Positions 1 through 6,408 of a DNA stretch of 11,197 bases are shown piece after piece. Each line of letters begins with the position of its first letter. Positions within the stretch are counted from its first letter, which is position 1. The stretch covers positions 1 to 11,197 of the forward strand of contig JACUTP010000046.1 of assembly GCA_014859785.1 (NCBI GenBank), in the 5' to 3' direction. The notes beneath the pieces are model-generated. The model made no database searches. It had not been told where the DNA came from and saw only the letters and a list, made by a program, of their open reading frames with translations. The position numbers were made by a program, and so were the translations under genes. The DNA is from Candidatus Methanoperedentaceae archaeon. Its GTDB lineage: Archaea > Halobacteriota > Methanosarcinia > Methanosarcinales > Methanoperedenaceae.

Positions 1-170
1 CCGAAAATAATACTGTCAACGCAAAAAATGTTTCAGCAAAATGAATACACGGTATAAAGATGCATGCCCTGGAGAAAAAAGAATCCTGAAACCAATAAGG
101 CTGCTGTACAAAGCAGGTATATTCAGGGAAAAGCTGATTTTTTCCGGACCGGATTTCATTTTCCCGCGCT

Positions 171-190
171 TTTCGGTAATTTTCGGTAAT
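171..190. repeat. 10-base tandem direct repeat ahead of the first operon
   Basis: The ten-base unit tttcggtaat occurs twice back to back and ends directly against the TATA-like element at 190-197. Tandem sites just upstream of an archaeal TATA/BRE are where activators often bind, so this may be a control site for the 214-2217 genes; that role is inference. The rest of 1-213 holds no gene I can support. One frame is open from base 1 to a TAA at 55-57 and could be the tail of an upstream gene, but 18 codons are too few to judge. Confidence 0.45.
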
Positions 191-197
191 TATAAGT
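190..197 (+). promoter_or_regulatory. Possible TATA box for the Cys4 protein/lsrF-like/ADH operon
   Basis: The sequence ttataagt is centred about 26 bases before the in-frame ATG at 220, the usual spacing from an archaeal TATA box to the transcription start. This would give a transcript starting at or within a few bases of the start codon (leaderless or nearly so), which agrees with only a weak ribosome-binding sequence (cagg, 207-210). Prediction by spacing only. Confidence 0.4.
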
Positions 198-213
198 ATC
201 TGCAATCAGGTTT

Positions 214-429
214 ATGATTATGTCAATCGAGGGATTCGTAGAATACAGGCGAAGGGAATACTGCAATGACATAGAATGTCCCGTCCAGGTCATGATGAAC
301 CGTAAAGAAAACGACCCGGCAGAGTACAGCGACCTCAGGGAAATATGCAGGGGTAACTGCATACATACAACCTATGAATTCCATCACTGGCTGATACAAA
401 AAGGATACTTGCTAATCAAACCTGAATAA
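214..429 (+). CDS. Small four-cysteine hypothetical protein (71 aa)
   Basis: I do not recognise this family with certainty. The product is short and acidic/basic mixed, with no signal peptide or membrane segment. It has two cysteine pairs, C17-x4-C22 and C45-x3-C49, followed by H51, H57 and H58, an arrangement that could hold a zinc ion or an Fe-S cluster. Two in-frame ATGs are possible: 214 (used here) and 220 (residue 3). The second fits the weak cagg at 207-210 and the TATA spacing slightly better. The gene ends 21 bases before the lsrF-like gene on the same strand, so the two are probably co-transcribed, and the product may be an accessory or metal-binding partner of the downstream enzymes. 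Function unknown. Confidence 0.7.
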   Translation: MIMSIEGFVEYRRREYCNDIECPVQVMMNRKENDPAEYSDLREICRGNCIHTTYEFHHWLIQKGYLLIKPE

Positions 430-436
430 AAGGCAC

Positions 437-442
437 AGGAGG
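437..442 (+). promoter_or_regulatory. Strong ribosome-binding site for the lsrF-like gene
   Basis: A perfect aggagg lies 8 bases before the ATG at 451. It fixes the start of the lsrF-like gene and contrasts with the weak or absent ribosome-binding sites of the genes on either side, so this enzyme may be the best translated of the three. Confidence 0.75.
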
Positions 443-450
443 AACATAAA

Positions 451-1230
451 ATGAACTGGGGAATGAAAAACAGGATTTCACGGATAATAAAACCAGGCAC
501 AGGACACTGTGTCATGCTTGCAGTTGACCACGGTTATTTCCAGGGACCGACAACAGGGTTAAGGAACCTCGGAAAAACCGTCGAGCCGCTGCTTCCTTAC
601 GCAGATGCATTGATGATAACAAGAGGAGGGCTCAGGAACTGGATACCTCCCGAATCCGGCATACCTGTAATACTTCGCGTATCAGGCGGGCAGAGCATCC
701 TCAAGGAACTTTCCAATGAGGTCATAACAACGTCCATAGAAGATGCAATCAGGATTAACGCATCAGCAATTACATGCTCGGTGTATGTGGGCAGCGAATA
801 TGAAAAGGAAACCATAGCCAACCTCTCAAAACTGGTGGACGAGGGGGAAAAGTACGGGATTCCCGTCCTGGCAGTAACCGCGGTCGGGAAGGATATGGCT
901 CGTGATGCAAGATACCTGGGGCTTGCATCAAGGATTTGTGTGGAAACCGGGACCCATATTGTCAAGACATATTACACGGAAGATTTCGGGAGTGTGGTTG
1001 AAGCGTGCGGTAATGTTCCTGTTGTTATTGCAGGCGGCACGAAAATACCTGAAAAAGAGGCACTCCTGATGGCGCATAATGCCATTTCCGAAGGGGCGGC
1101 AGGTGTTGATATGGGCAGGAATATCTTCCAGAGTGACAGCCCGGTCGGAATGATAAAAGCCATTCGGTCAGTAGTCCACGACAGGAATTCAGTGGATGAG
1201 GCTTATGGTATTTACGTAAAGGAAAAATAA
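451..1230 (+). CDS. LsrF-like class I aldolase/thiolase (DeoC/LsrF superfamily)
   Basis: This 259-residue TIM-barrel enzyme strongly resembles bacterial LsrF, the thiolase that cleaves 3-hydroxy-5-phosphonooxypentane-2,4-dione in autoinducer-2 breakdown. Visible signatures are DHGYFQGPTTGL at 26-37, VGKDM at 145-149, KTYY at 172-175 (K172 matches the Schiff-base lysine of LsrF), the glycine-rich phosphate-binding stretch IAGGTK at 193-198, and GVDMGRNIFQ at 218-227. It lacks the roughly 30-residue N-terminal arm of E. coli LsrF (291 aa). The start is set by an aggagg 8 bases upstream. No lsrK, lsrG or lsr transporter gene is nearby; its partner is an alcohol dehydrogenase 9 bases downstream. 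Relatives in archaea include fructose-bisphosphate aldolase (DhnA type) and the aldolase of the early aromatic amino acid pathway, so the true substrate is open. Family assignment is firm, substrate is not. Confidence 0.88.
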   Translation: MNWGMKNRISRIIKPGTGHCVMLAVDHGYFQGPTTGLRNLGKTVEPLLPYADALMITRGGLRNWIPPESGIPVILRVSGGQSILKELSNEVITTSIEDAIRINASAITCSVYVGSEYEKETIANLSKLVDEGEKYGIPVLAVTAVGKDMARDARYLGLASRICVETGTHIVKTYYTEDFGSVVEACGNVPVVIAGGTKIPEKEALLMAHNAISEGAAGVDMGRNIFQSDSPVGMIKAIRSVVHDRNSVDEAYGIYVKEK

Positions 1231-1239
1231 CATTCCCTT

Positions 1240-2217
1240 ATGAAAACTGCGGTATATTACAGAAATAGCGATGTAAGGGTGGAAGAAAGACCGGTTCCTG
1301 AAATTAATGACGGGGAAATTCTTGTCAGGATGGCTGCATCCGGTATCTGCGGGACAGACCTTATGGAATGGTACAGGATTAAAAAAGCGCCGCGTGTCCT
1401 GGGTCATGAGATGGCAGGGGAAATTGTTGAGTCAAGGTCGGGAAAATACTCAGCCGGGCAGAGGGTTTTCGTTAGCCACCATGTGCCGTGCAATGAATGC
1501 AGGTTCTGTCTTTCAGGAAACCATACAGCCTGCGAGACATTGCATAAGGGCAATTATGACCCTGGTGGATTCAGTGAGTTTGTCAGGGTTCCTGAAATAA
1601 ATGTAGAAAACGGTACTTACGTGCTGCCGGAAAATGTTTCTTATGAGGAGGGAACAATGATTGAGCCCCTTGCCTGCGTTTTAAGAGCCCAGGGGATTAT
1701 CGGTGTTACCAGGGGACATACTGTTCTTGTTATGGGGTGCGGGATTTCAGGACTTATGAACATAGTGGTTGCTAAACTGAAAGGCGCAAAAGTTGTTGCC
1801 ACGGATATTAATGAATACCGTCTGGAAAAGGCAACGGGGTTCGGGGCAGATGAAGTGTATAATGCAAATGAGGAAATTGAGCTAAAAGCTGACAGGATTG
1901 TTATGTGCACAGGTGCAATGCCTGCTTTTGAACAGGCGTTCGGGTATCTTGACCGAAAAGGCATGATAATGCTTTTTGCCATCCCCGAAAGGAACCTTTG
2001 CATCCCGGTTGAGGATTTCTGGAGAAACGAGTTATCCATTGTTTCAAGCTACGGAGCGGCGCCTGCTGACCTTCAAGAATCGCTTGCTTTAATTAAAGAC
2101 GGGATGATTGATGTTCGCAGCATGATAACCCACAGGGTAAGGCTTGAGAATATCCAGGAAGGGTTTGACCTGGCAGCAGGAGCCGGGGAATCCTTGAAAG
2201 TGGTTGTTGTGCCTTAA
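1240..2217 (+). CDS. Zinc-dependent medium-chain alcohol dehydrogenase
   Basis: A 325-residue medium-chain dehydrogenase/reductase of the threonine/sorbitol dehydrogenase type, slightly shorter than the usual 340-350. Catalytic zinc ligands are visible as C37 (GICGTD), H56-E57 (GHE) and E142 (IEPLAC). The structural zinc lobe has the four cysteines C84, C87, C90 and C98. The Rossmann fold begins at GCGISG (166-171), and D189 at the end of the second strand suggests NAD(H) rather than NADP(H). The ATG lies 9 bases after the lsrF-like stop with no clear ribosome-binding site, so translation may be coupled. It probably oxidises a polyol or reduces a sugar-like carbonyl that is also handled by the LsrF-like enzyme; the substrate cannot be read from sequence. 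A 22-base piece near its 3' end (2070-2091) recurs downstream at 2304-2325. Confidence 0.9.
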   Translation: MKTAVYYRNSDVRVEERPVPEINDGEILVRMAASGICGTDLMEWYRIKKAPRVLGHEMAGEIVESRSGKYSAGQRVFVSHHVPCNECRFCLSGNHTACETLHKGNYDPGGFSEFVRVPEINVENGTYVLPENVSYEEGTMIEPLACVLRAQGIIGVTRGHTVLVMGCGISGLMNIVVAKLKGAKVVATDINEYRLEKATGFGADEVYNANEEIELKADRIVMCTGAMPAFEQAFGYLDRKGMIMLFAIPERNLCIPVEDFWRNELSIVSSYGAAPADLQESLALIKDGMIDVRSMITHRVRLENIQEGFDLAAGAGESLKVVVVP

Positions 2218-2256
2218 ACCGGATTTTAAAATCATCATGGCCCTGGTATTTTTTCC

Positions 2257-2297
2257 GGCGCCAACATTAATTAAAAGTTTTAATTGTTTTTTGCGCC
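2257..2297. terminator. Long imperfect stem-loop after the ADH gene
   Basis: An outer stem ggcgc (2257-2261) with gcgcc (2293-2297) encloses a perfect inner stem aattaaaa (2269-2276) with ttttaatt (2278-2285), leaving a one-base loop; several further pairs lie between the stems. The right arm contains six T residues (2287-2292), which fits an archaeal T-tract terminator for the upstream operon. It could instead be a protein-binding palindrome. Confidence 0.5.
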
Positions 2298-2303
2298 TTA
2301 TGC

Positions 2304-2325
2304 CCTTGAAGAATCGCTTGCTTTA
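2304..2325 (+). repeat. Duplicated 22-base fragment of the ADH gene
   Basis: This stretch matches 2070-2091, inside the alcohol dehydrogenase gene, at 21 of 22 bases and in the same reading frame; both encode ESLAL. The frame stays open from 2284 to a TAG at 2428-2430 but has no ATG, and beyond the match it does not resemble the dehydrogenase. It is probably the scar of a local duplication or recombination. Apart from this, the stem-loop at 2257-2297 and a possible promoter at 2441-2450, I see nothing in the 284-base gap 2218-2501. Confidence 0.6.
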
Positions 2326-2440
2326 AAGAATTCGACTTTTCCGTTTTGGAAATTGCTGACGAGAGATTGGAAAGTGGAATATAAACGGCTGACGAAAATC
2401 GGTGTTGAGGTTATATTTGGGACAGCATAGAAAAAGGATT

Positions 2441-2450
2441 TTTAAAAATA
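2441..2450 (+). promoter_or_regulatory. Possible TATA box for the PQQ-type dehydrogenase
   Basis: The sequence tttaaaaata, preceded by the purine-rich aaaaagg that could act as a BRE, would place transcription start near 2475 and give a leader of about 27 bases before the GTG at 2502. An AT-rich element near 2470-2480 could instead drive a leaderless message. Confidence 0.35.
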
Positions 2451-2501
2451 CCACCGGAACCTTTATGTAAAATTTAGATAAATTGTACTATAAGTATTTA
2501 G

Positions 2502-3656
2502 GTGGGGTTCGTTATTAAACCTTCAAACAAAAAATTGCTACTTGCTGCTGTTATTGTCTTTGCAGCCCTGCTTGTAGGCATGGCTTTGTGGAATTTTTTG
2601 GCTGAGTGGTATGCCAGCACTCCCGGGATAGGAACACCAATCTCATCCGCACCTGAAAATAAGAGTATCCGGGATGAGGCTATTGCCGTATCAGTGGCTA
2701 ATAGATTAGACATTCCCTGGGCACTTGATTTTCTGCCTGACGGGAGTATTATTTTTACCGAGAGGGCAGGCAGGATAAGGTTAATCGATGCAAGAGAAGG
2801 TCTTTTACTCGATTCTTTGCTTACCATCGATGAAGTGGTGCATACTGGTGAAGGGGGTTTGCTTGGTATTGTTGTGCACCCTGATTTTACCAGGAACCCG
2901 TTTATTTATGTGTATTACACCTATCGAAACGGCACCGATTTAGCAAATAAGGTGGTAAGATTCAGAATGCAGGGCAGCAATTTACTTGATGATAAATTAA
3001 TCATTGACGGTATCCCGGGAGCTTCAATACATAACGGCGGCAGGATAAAATTCGGCCCGGATGGACTTCTATACATTACAACAGGTGATGCTGCTATTTC
3101 AAACTCTGCCCAGGATAAAAATTCCCTCGCAGGAAAGATACTTCGCTTAACGGACGATGGGACAGTCCCTGCGAACAATCCTTTTCCGGGCTCGCCTGTT
3201 TTTTCTTATGGCCATAGAAATCCCCAGGGTTTGGCATGGGACGACAGGGGCAGGCTCTGGGCAACTGAGCACGGCTCTCAAGCTTATGATGAGCTAAACC
3301 TTATCGAGCCAGGAAAAAACTATGGATGGCCAAATATCCGCGGCGATGAAAAAGCTCAAGGACTTACAGGTCCTGTGCTCCACAGCGGAACTGCCACATG
3401 GGCACCTTCAGGTATTGCCTATTTTGAAGGGTCTTTATTCTTTACCGGGTTAAGGGGACAGGGTTTATTTGAGGTAATAGTAGATGAAAAACCAGCACTT
3501 CACCGTCACCTGTACAGGAATTTTGGAAGGCTGCGTGACGTTGTTGCAGGTCCGGATAATTATCTGTATATCCTTACAAGCAACAGGGATGGCAGGGGTG
3601 AGCCATCTGAGGACGATGACCGGATAATTAAAATAAATCCAAAAGAGATAGATTAG
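2502..3656 (+). CDS. Membrane-anchored PQQ-type aldose sugar dehydrogenase (glucose/sorbosone dehydrogenase family)
   Basis: A 384-residue six-bladed beta-propeller related to soluble aldose dehydrogenases (E. coli YliI type, also known from hyperthermophilic archaea), which use PQQ to oxidise aldoses and pass electrons to an external acceptor. Residues 11-33 form one hydrophobic helix, followed by a Ser/Pro/Thr-rich linker (38-53), so the enzyme is probably anchored with its catalytic domain outside the cell membrane. Family signatures include PWALDFLPDG at 72-81, HNGGR at 177-181 (H177 is the expected catalytic base), GHRNPQG at 237-243, TEHG at 255-258, WAPSG at 300-304 and NRDGRG at 361-366. 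The start is the GTG at 2502; no ribosome-binding site is clear and there is no ATG that keeps the anchor. It stands alone, and no PQQ synthesis genes are in the window. It ends 10 bases from the convergent reductase gene. Real sugar or PQQ use in this host is unproven. Confidence 0.87.
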   Translation: MGFVIKPSNKKLLLAAVIVFAALLVGMALWNFLAEWYASTPGIGTPISSAPENKSIRDEAIAVSVANRLDIPWALDFLPDGSIIFTERAGRIRLIDAREGLLLDSLLTIDEVVHTGEGGLLGIVVHPDFTRNPFIYVYYTYRNGTDLANKVVRFRMQGSNLLDDKLIIDGIPGASIHNGGRIKFGPDGLLYITTGDAAISNSAQDKNSLAGKILRLTDDGTVPANNPFPGSPVFSYGHRNPQGLAWDDRGRLWATEHGSQAYDELNLIEPGKNYGWPNIRGDEKAQGLTGPVLHSGTATWAPSGIAYFEGSLFFTGLRGQGLFEVIVDEKPALHRHLYRNFGRLRDVVAGPDNYLYILTSNRDGRGEPSEDDDRIIKINPKEID

Positions 3657-3666
3657 CCTTTGATGT

Positions 3667-4353
3667 TCAATAATTTACTTTCCACCTGACAAGCATACCG
3701 TCTTCCAGTTTCTCGCAGGATAAAAGCAGAAGCCTGCATGCAGCACCTTTACACCCATCCCCGTCCACAAGAGTTGGTGCATCCCTGCCCCCAAGAATCA
3801 TATTCCCGATAAAAGTATATATTTCATCAACAAGCCCGTTTGATATGAGGCCCCAGTTCAGCCCTGCACCGCCTTCTACCATTACTTTGCCAATGCCGCG
3901 TTTTTTCAGTTCTGCAAGGAGCATAATTAAATCCACTTTTTCCCTGCCAGCTGTTATAATACCGGCTTTTCCTGAAAGCTGTTTTACCTTTTCCAGCGGC
4001 GCACTCTCAGAAACTGCAATTATCCTTTTCCCATCACCCTTTTTTAATAAATCGGAGTCTATGGGAATCCGTGCCATGCTGTCCACCACAATCCGCACAG
4101 GGTTTTCATCAATCCCAATGGCGTGCCTTTCACTCCTTCGCTTTTCTGATTTTACGGTAAGGCTCGGGTTGTCTGAGAGTACGGTACCTATACCGACCAT
4201 CACGGCATCCGATGTCGCCCTGAGCTCGTCCACTCGGTCAAAGTCAAGTCTGCCTGATATGCGAATCTGTCGCCGCTCAATAGTTGCGATTTTACCGTCC
4301 GCACTCATGGCAGCGTTTATGAATACGAATGGCTTGTCTGTTTTGACTGGCAT
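3667..4353 (-). CDS. arfC: 2,5-diamino-6-ribosylamino-4(3H)-pyrimidinone 5'-phosphate reductase (RibD C-terminal family)
   Basis: This enzyme reduces the ribosyl side chain of the early riboflavin precursor to ribitylamino, using NAD(P)H; in archaea the same route feeds FAD, FMN and coenzyme F420. The 228-residue protein is a single reductase domain without the deaminase domain found in bacterial RibD. Visible motifs are NAAMSADGKIA at 13-23, GIGTVLSDNPSLTV at 54-67, MVEGGAGLNWGL at 158-169 and the GGRDAPT stretch at 188-194. I chose the ATG at 4351-4353 because family members start just before the first strand (KPFVFINAAMS). The frame continues upstream to an ATG at 4381-4383 and a TTG at 4417-4419, but those extra residues are atypical and lack a ribosome-binding site. 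It lies 107 bases downstream of the coiled-coil gene, with a stem-loop between them, and is convergent with the PQQ-type dehydrogenase. Confidence 0.9.
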   Translation of the reverse strand: MPVKTDKPFVFINAAMSADGKIATIERRQIRISGRLDFDRVDELRATSDAVMVGIGTVLSDNPSLTVKSEKRRSERHAIGIDENPVRIVVDSMARIPIDSDLLKKGDGKRIIAVSESAPLEKVKQLSGKAGIITAGREKVDLIMLLAELKKRGIGKVMVEGGAGLNWGLISNGLVDEIYTFIGNMILGGRDAPTLVDGDGCKGAACRLLLLSCEKLEDGMLVRWKVNY

Positions 4354-4425
4354 TGTCCCGGAGTCTTTTTTAACTTCAAACATGAAATAGGTAATTGTAA
4401 AAACGGCACTCTCAGACAAACATAC

Positions 4426-4459
4426 CCTGGATTTATTATAGTTACTGAAAAAATCCAGG
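4426..4459 (-). terminator. Stem-loop after the coiled-coil gene, with a TATA-like loop
   Basis: cctggattt (4426-4434) pairs perfectly with aaatccagg (4451-4459) across a 16-base loop. It begins one base after the stop codon of the coiled-coil gene on the minus strand, so it is a natural terminator or mRNA-end structure for that gene. On the minus strand the left arm and loop also read tataataaa (4432-4440), a good TATA box for the downstream reductase with a leader of about 55 bases. The site may therefore both end one transcript and start the next. Confidence 0.5.
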
Positions 4460-4460
4460 A

Positions 4461-5321
4461 CTAAAGCATCCCTGATCTCTGGAGCAGCATCAAATCTTCT
4501 GTATCCAGTTTTTCGCCAAGTTTAAACTTATTGTAAACATCTTCAGCTTCCTTCTTTGCCAGTTCCTTGACGTTGTCTTCCCTGGTTGCCTGTGATTTGC
4601 GTTTAAGTCCGATGATAACCTTGTTAAGTTCCCTGATTTCTTTCTGGGATTGTATAAACAGCCTGTGTTGTTCATCTGCCGCTTCCTGCGCTTTTACAAA
4701 TTCCTTGTGTGCCACATCCGAATCATCCCTTACCTTATCAGCCTCTTTGAAAATCTCTATCATCTTATCATGGTGCTGTTGTGCTGCATCCGCGGCTTCC
4801 TTGAGCCTGGTATGGTATTCCGAAGCCTCATCACGCAGTTTCTGGGCTTCCTCAAGTAATGATTTTAATTCAGTGCTTCCTTCAAGCTGCGACTTCTTGC
4901 GCTTGAACTCTTCTGTCATATGAGCTATTGATTCAACAATTTCCCGTTCCTGTCCGGAGTTTAAAACCTCAGTCTGCTGTTTGAATTCCAGCCTCTCGAT
5001 TTCCTTTTTAAGTTCATTAAGAGAAGGACCGTCATCAAGATTCAGTTGTTTGCGAATCTTATCAATTTCTGCAAAAATCTTATTAGCCTGCTCATTTATT
5101 TCGTCGCGCTTGAGTTTGAATTCACCCACCTTTTTATTATTCTCATCGCGCATTTTCTTGAGCTGCTGCGCCTCATCAATGAGTTCTTTTGTGCGCTTAT
5201 TTAACTCGTTCCTATTAGTGGCACACTTGCTTGCTTCAAGATTTAGTTCGTTCCTGTTATTCTTAAACTCTTCCGACTTTTCTTTTAAGTCATTCTTTCT
5301 TTCTAACAATTCATTCAACAA
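4461..5321 (-). CDS. Archaeal coiled-coil protein, COG1340 type
   Basis: A 286-residue protein that is almost entirely charged helix. Two long coiled-coil arms (about 2-93 and 133-265) flank a short break near LNLDDGPS (93-100) and the segment around IERLEFKQQTEVL (108-120), which looks like the conserved hinge of the uncharacterised archaeal COG1340 family. The C-terminus (FKLGEKLDTEDLMLLQRSGML, last 21 residues; key residues G269, L272, E275-D276-L277 and G284) is the other family signature. No membrane segment or enzyme motif is present; it is probably a cytoplasmic structural or scaffold protein of unknown role. The start is TTG at 5319-5321: a perfect aggagg (complement of 5331-5336) stands 9 bases upstream and no in-frame ATG lies nearby. 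It is transcribed toward the riboflavin-pathway reductase. Confidence 0.85.
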   Translation of the reverse strand: MLNELLERKNDLKEKSEEFKNNRNELNLEASKCATNRNELNKRTKELIDEAQQLKKMRDENNKKVGEFKLKRDEINEQANKIFAEIDKIRKQLNLDDGPSLNELKKEIERLEFKQQTEVLNSGQEREIVESIAHMTEEFKRKKSQLEGSTELKSLLEEAQKLRDEASEYHTRLKEAADAAQQHHDKMIEIFKEADKVRDDSDVAHKEFVKAQEAADEQHRLFIQSQKEIRELNKVIIGLKRKSQATREDNVKELAKKEAEDVYNKFKLGEKLDTEDLMLLQRSGML

Positions 5322-5330
5322 CCTGATTGT

Positions 5331-5336
5331 CCTCCT
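5331..5336 (-). promoter_or_regulatory. Ribosome-binding site that fixes a TTG start
   Basis: The minus strand reads aggagg, 9 bases before TTG TTG AAT GAA. The strong site paired with a weak start codon decides the start of the coiled-coil gene and may tune its expression. Confidence 0.7.
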
Positions 5337-5426
5337 TTTCCAACATCAGCTGGGGTTCTGCATCTCATAATGCACGATACATATCCCGTAAATGGGACTG
5401 CATTTTTGTTTAACCATTTTTTACAT

Positions 5427-5489
5427 GTATTGATAGAGACCAATTTATTGTTTTGATTATATTATCCATCAAAACAATATAATCAATAC
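5427..5489. promoter_or_regulatory. Nested, mutually exclusive inverted repeats in the dapB/coiled-coil gap
   Basis: Three perfect inverted repeats interlock here. A 12-base pair of arms, tattgttttgat (5446-5457) with atcaaaacaata (5468-5479), has a 10-base loop. An 8-base outer stem, gtattgat (5427-5434) with atcaatac (5482-5489), can form around it. An alternative 11-base stem, ttgattatatt (5453-5463) with aatataatcaa (5476-5486), uses parts of both and excludes them. The element lies about 100 bases upstream of the coiled-coil gene and 120 bases past dapB on the minus strand. It could be a terminator for rps17e-dapA-dapB, a leader switch or a repressor site. The remainder of 5322-5609 shows no gene. 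Confidence 0.55.
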
Positions 5490-5609
5490 TCTTCTTAACC
5501 AACACATAAGAATAAATGATTGACCCTCATTCACCCACATTCCTTTTAACCTTTTCGGAGAATTGGGGGTTATGTGTACGATTTTAACAACTAATTCAAA
5601 GCCTGGAAT

Positions 5610-6404
5610 TTACTTTATATTAAGAACATCACGCATTTCATATATCCCCGGCTTAACTCCCGCTACCCATCCTGCCGCCTTCACAGCCCCTTTCGCAAAC
5701 GCCTGCCTGCTGTGTGCCTGGTGTTTTATCTCGATACGCTCACCATCGCCTGCAAACAAAACCGTATGGTCACCCACAATATCACCGCCTCGAACAGCAT
5801 GGATTCCTATTTCCATCCCTCGCGGTGCAAGCCCCTCCCTTCCGTACACGTACTCTTTGCCACCAAGTGTTCTTGAGATGATTTCCGCGGCTTTTACCGC
5901 TGTACCGCTAGGTGCATCCTTTTTCTTGTTATGATGCGCCTCAATTATTTCAACATCAAAATCACCAAGGCGTTTTGCAGCTTCTTCAAGCAATCCCCAG
6001 AAAACATTAACCCCTATTGAAAAATTGGGTGATATGACAGCAGAAACACCGTTATCTATAATCGCCGATTCCATTATATGGTGCTGCTCTTGAGTGAATC
6101 CGGTTGTACCCACAACAAGGTTCACTTTATGCTTTGCGCTTTCAACGACGTTTTCCACAGAAGCATTTGCAATCGTAAAATCAATAAGCACGTCCGGTTT
6201 TGACCTTCCAAGGGCAGACGCAATATCATTTGCATCATCTACAGGTACGTCCAGTTTACCAAACCCTTTTAATTCCCCGATATCTCTCCCTATATTTGTA
6301 ATATCTATCGCAGAAACAAGTTCATGATTCCCGGACTTCAGGATATTTTCAATAATAAGCCCGCCCATTCTACCACATGCACCGGTAACTGCTGTTTTTA
6401 TCAT
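5610..6404 (-). CDS. dapB: 4-hydroxy-tetrahydrodipicolinate reductase
   Basis: Second dedicated enzyme of the diaminopimelate route to lysine: it reduces the cyclic product of DapA with NAD(P)H to tetrahydrodipicolinate in the cytoplasm. The 264-residue length is normal. The N-terminal Rossmann motif is GACGRMG (8-14), GTTG is at 99-102, and the catalytic block is EAHHNKKKDAPSGTA (155-169), in which H157 and K161 match the E. coli catalytic pair and the SGT at 166-168 binds substrate. The ATG at 6402-6404 is confirmed by an aggtga ribosome-binding site that contains the TGA stop codon of dapA, only 4 bases upstream, so the two are translationally coupled. It is the last gene of the rps17e-dapA-dapB operon; a 288-base gap follows. 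Assignment is firm. Confidence 0.96.
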   Translation of the reverse strand: MIKTAVTGACGRMGGLIIENILKSGNHELVSAIDITNIGRDIGELKGFGKLDVPVDDANDIASALGRSKPDVLIDFTIANASVENVVESAKHKVNLVVGTTGFTQEQHHIMESAIIDNGVSAVISPNFSIGVNVFWGLLEEAAKRLGDFDVEIIEAHHNKKKDAPSGTAVKAAEIISRTLGGKEYVYGREGLAPRGMEIGIHAVRGGDIVGDHTVLFAGDGERIEIKHQAHSRQAFAKGAVKAAGWVAGVKPGIYEMRDVLNIK

Positions 6405-6408
6405 AACC

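Noticed and set aside
1..57. Open frame from the window edge to a TAA, possible tail of an upstream gene
   Set aside because: Eighteen codons without a motif cannot be told from chance.
41..217. A 58-codon forward frame whose stop overlaps the ATG at 214 (atga)
   Set aside because: The coupling-like overlap is tempting, but the product has no recognisable motif or ribosome-binding site, and a frame of this length can occur by chance.
597..965. Minus-strand open frame inside the lsrF-like gene
   Set aside because: Shadow of a strongly conserved coding frame; no ribosome-binding site or motif of its own.
3845..4390. 181-codon forward frame opposite the riboflavin-pathway reductase
   Set aside because: Its length is notable but it is Ser/Phe/Pro-rich antisense of a well-conserved enzyme with no family features.
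4981..5370. Forward frame with Ser/Leu/Phe-rich, membrane-like sequence opposite the coiled-coil gene
   Set aside because: Antisense of Lys/Glu/Asn-rich coiled coil naturally reads as Phe/Leu/Ser; not a real membrane protein.
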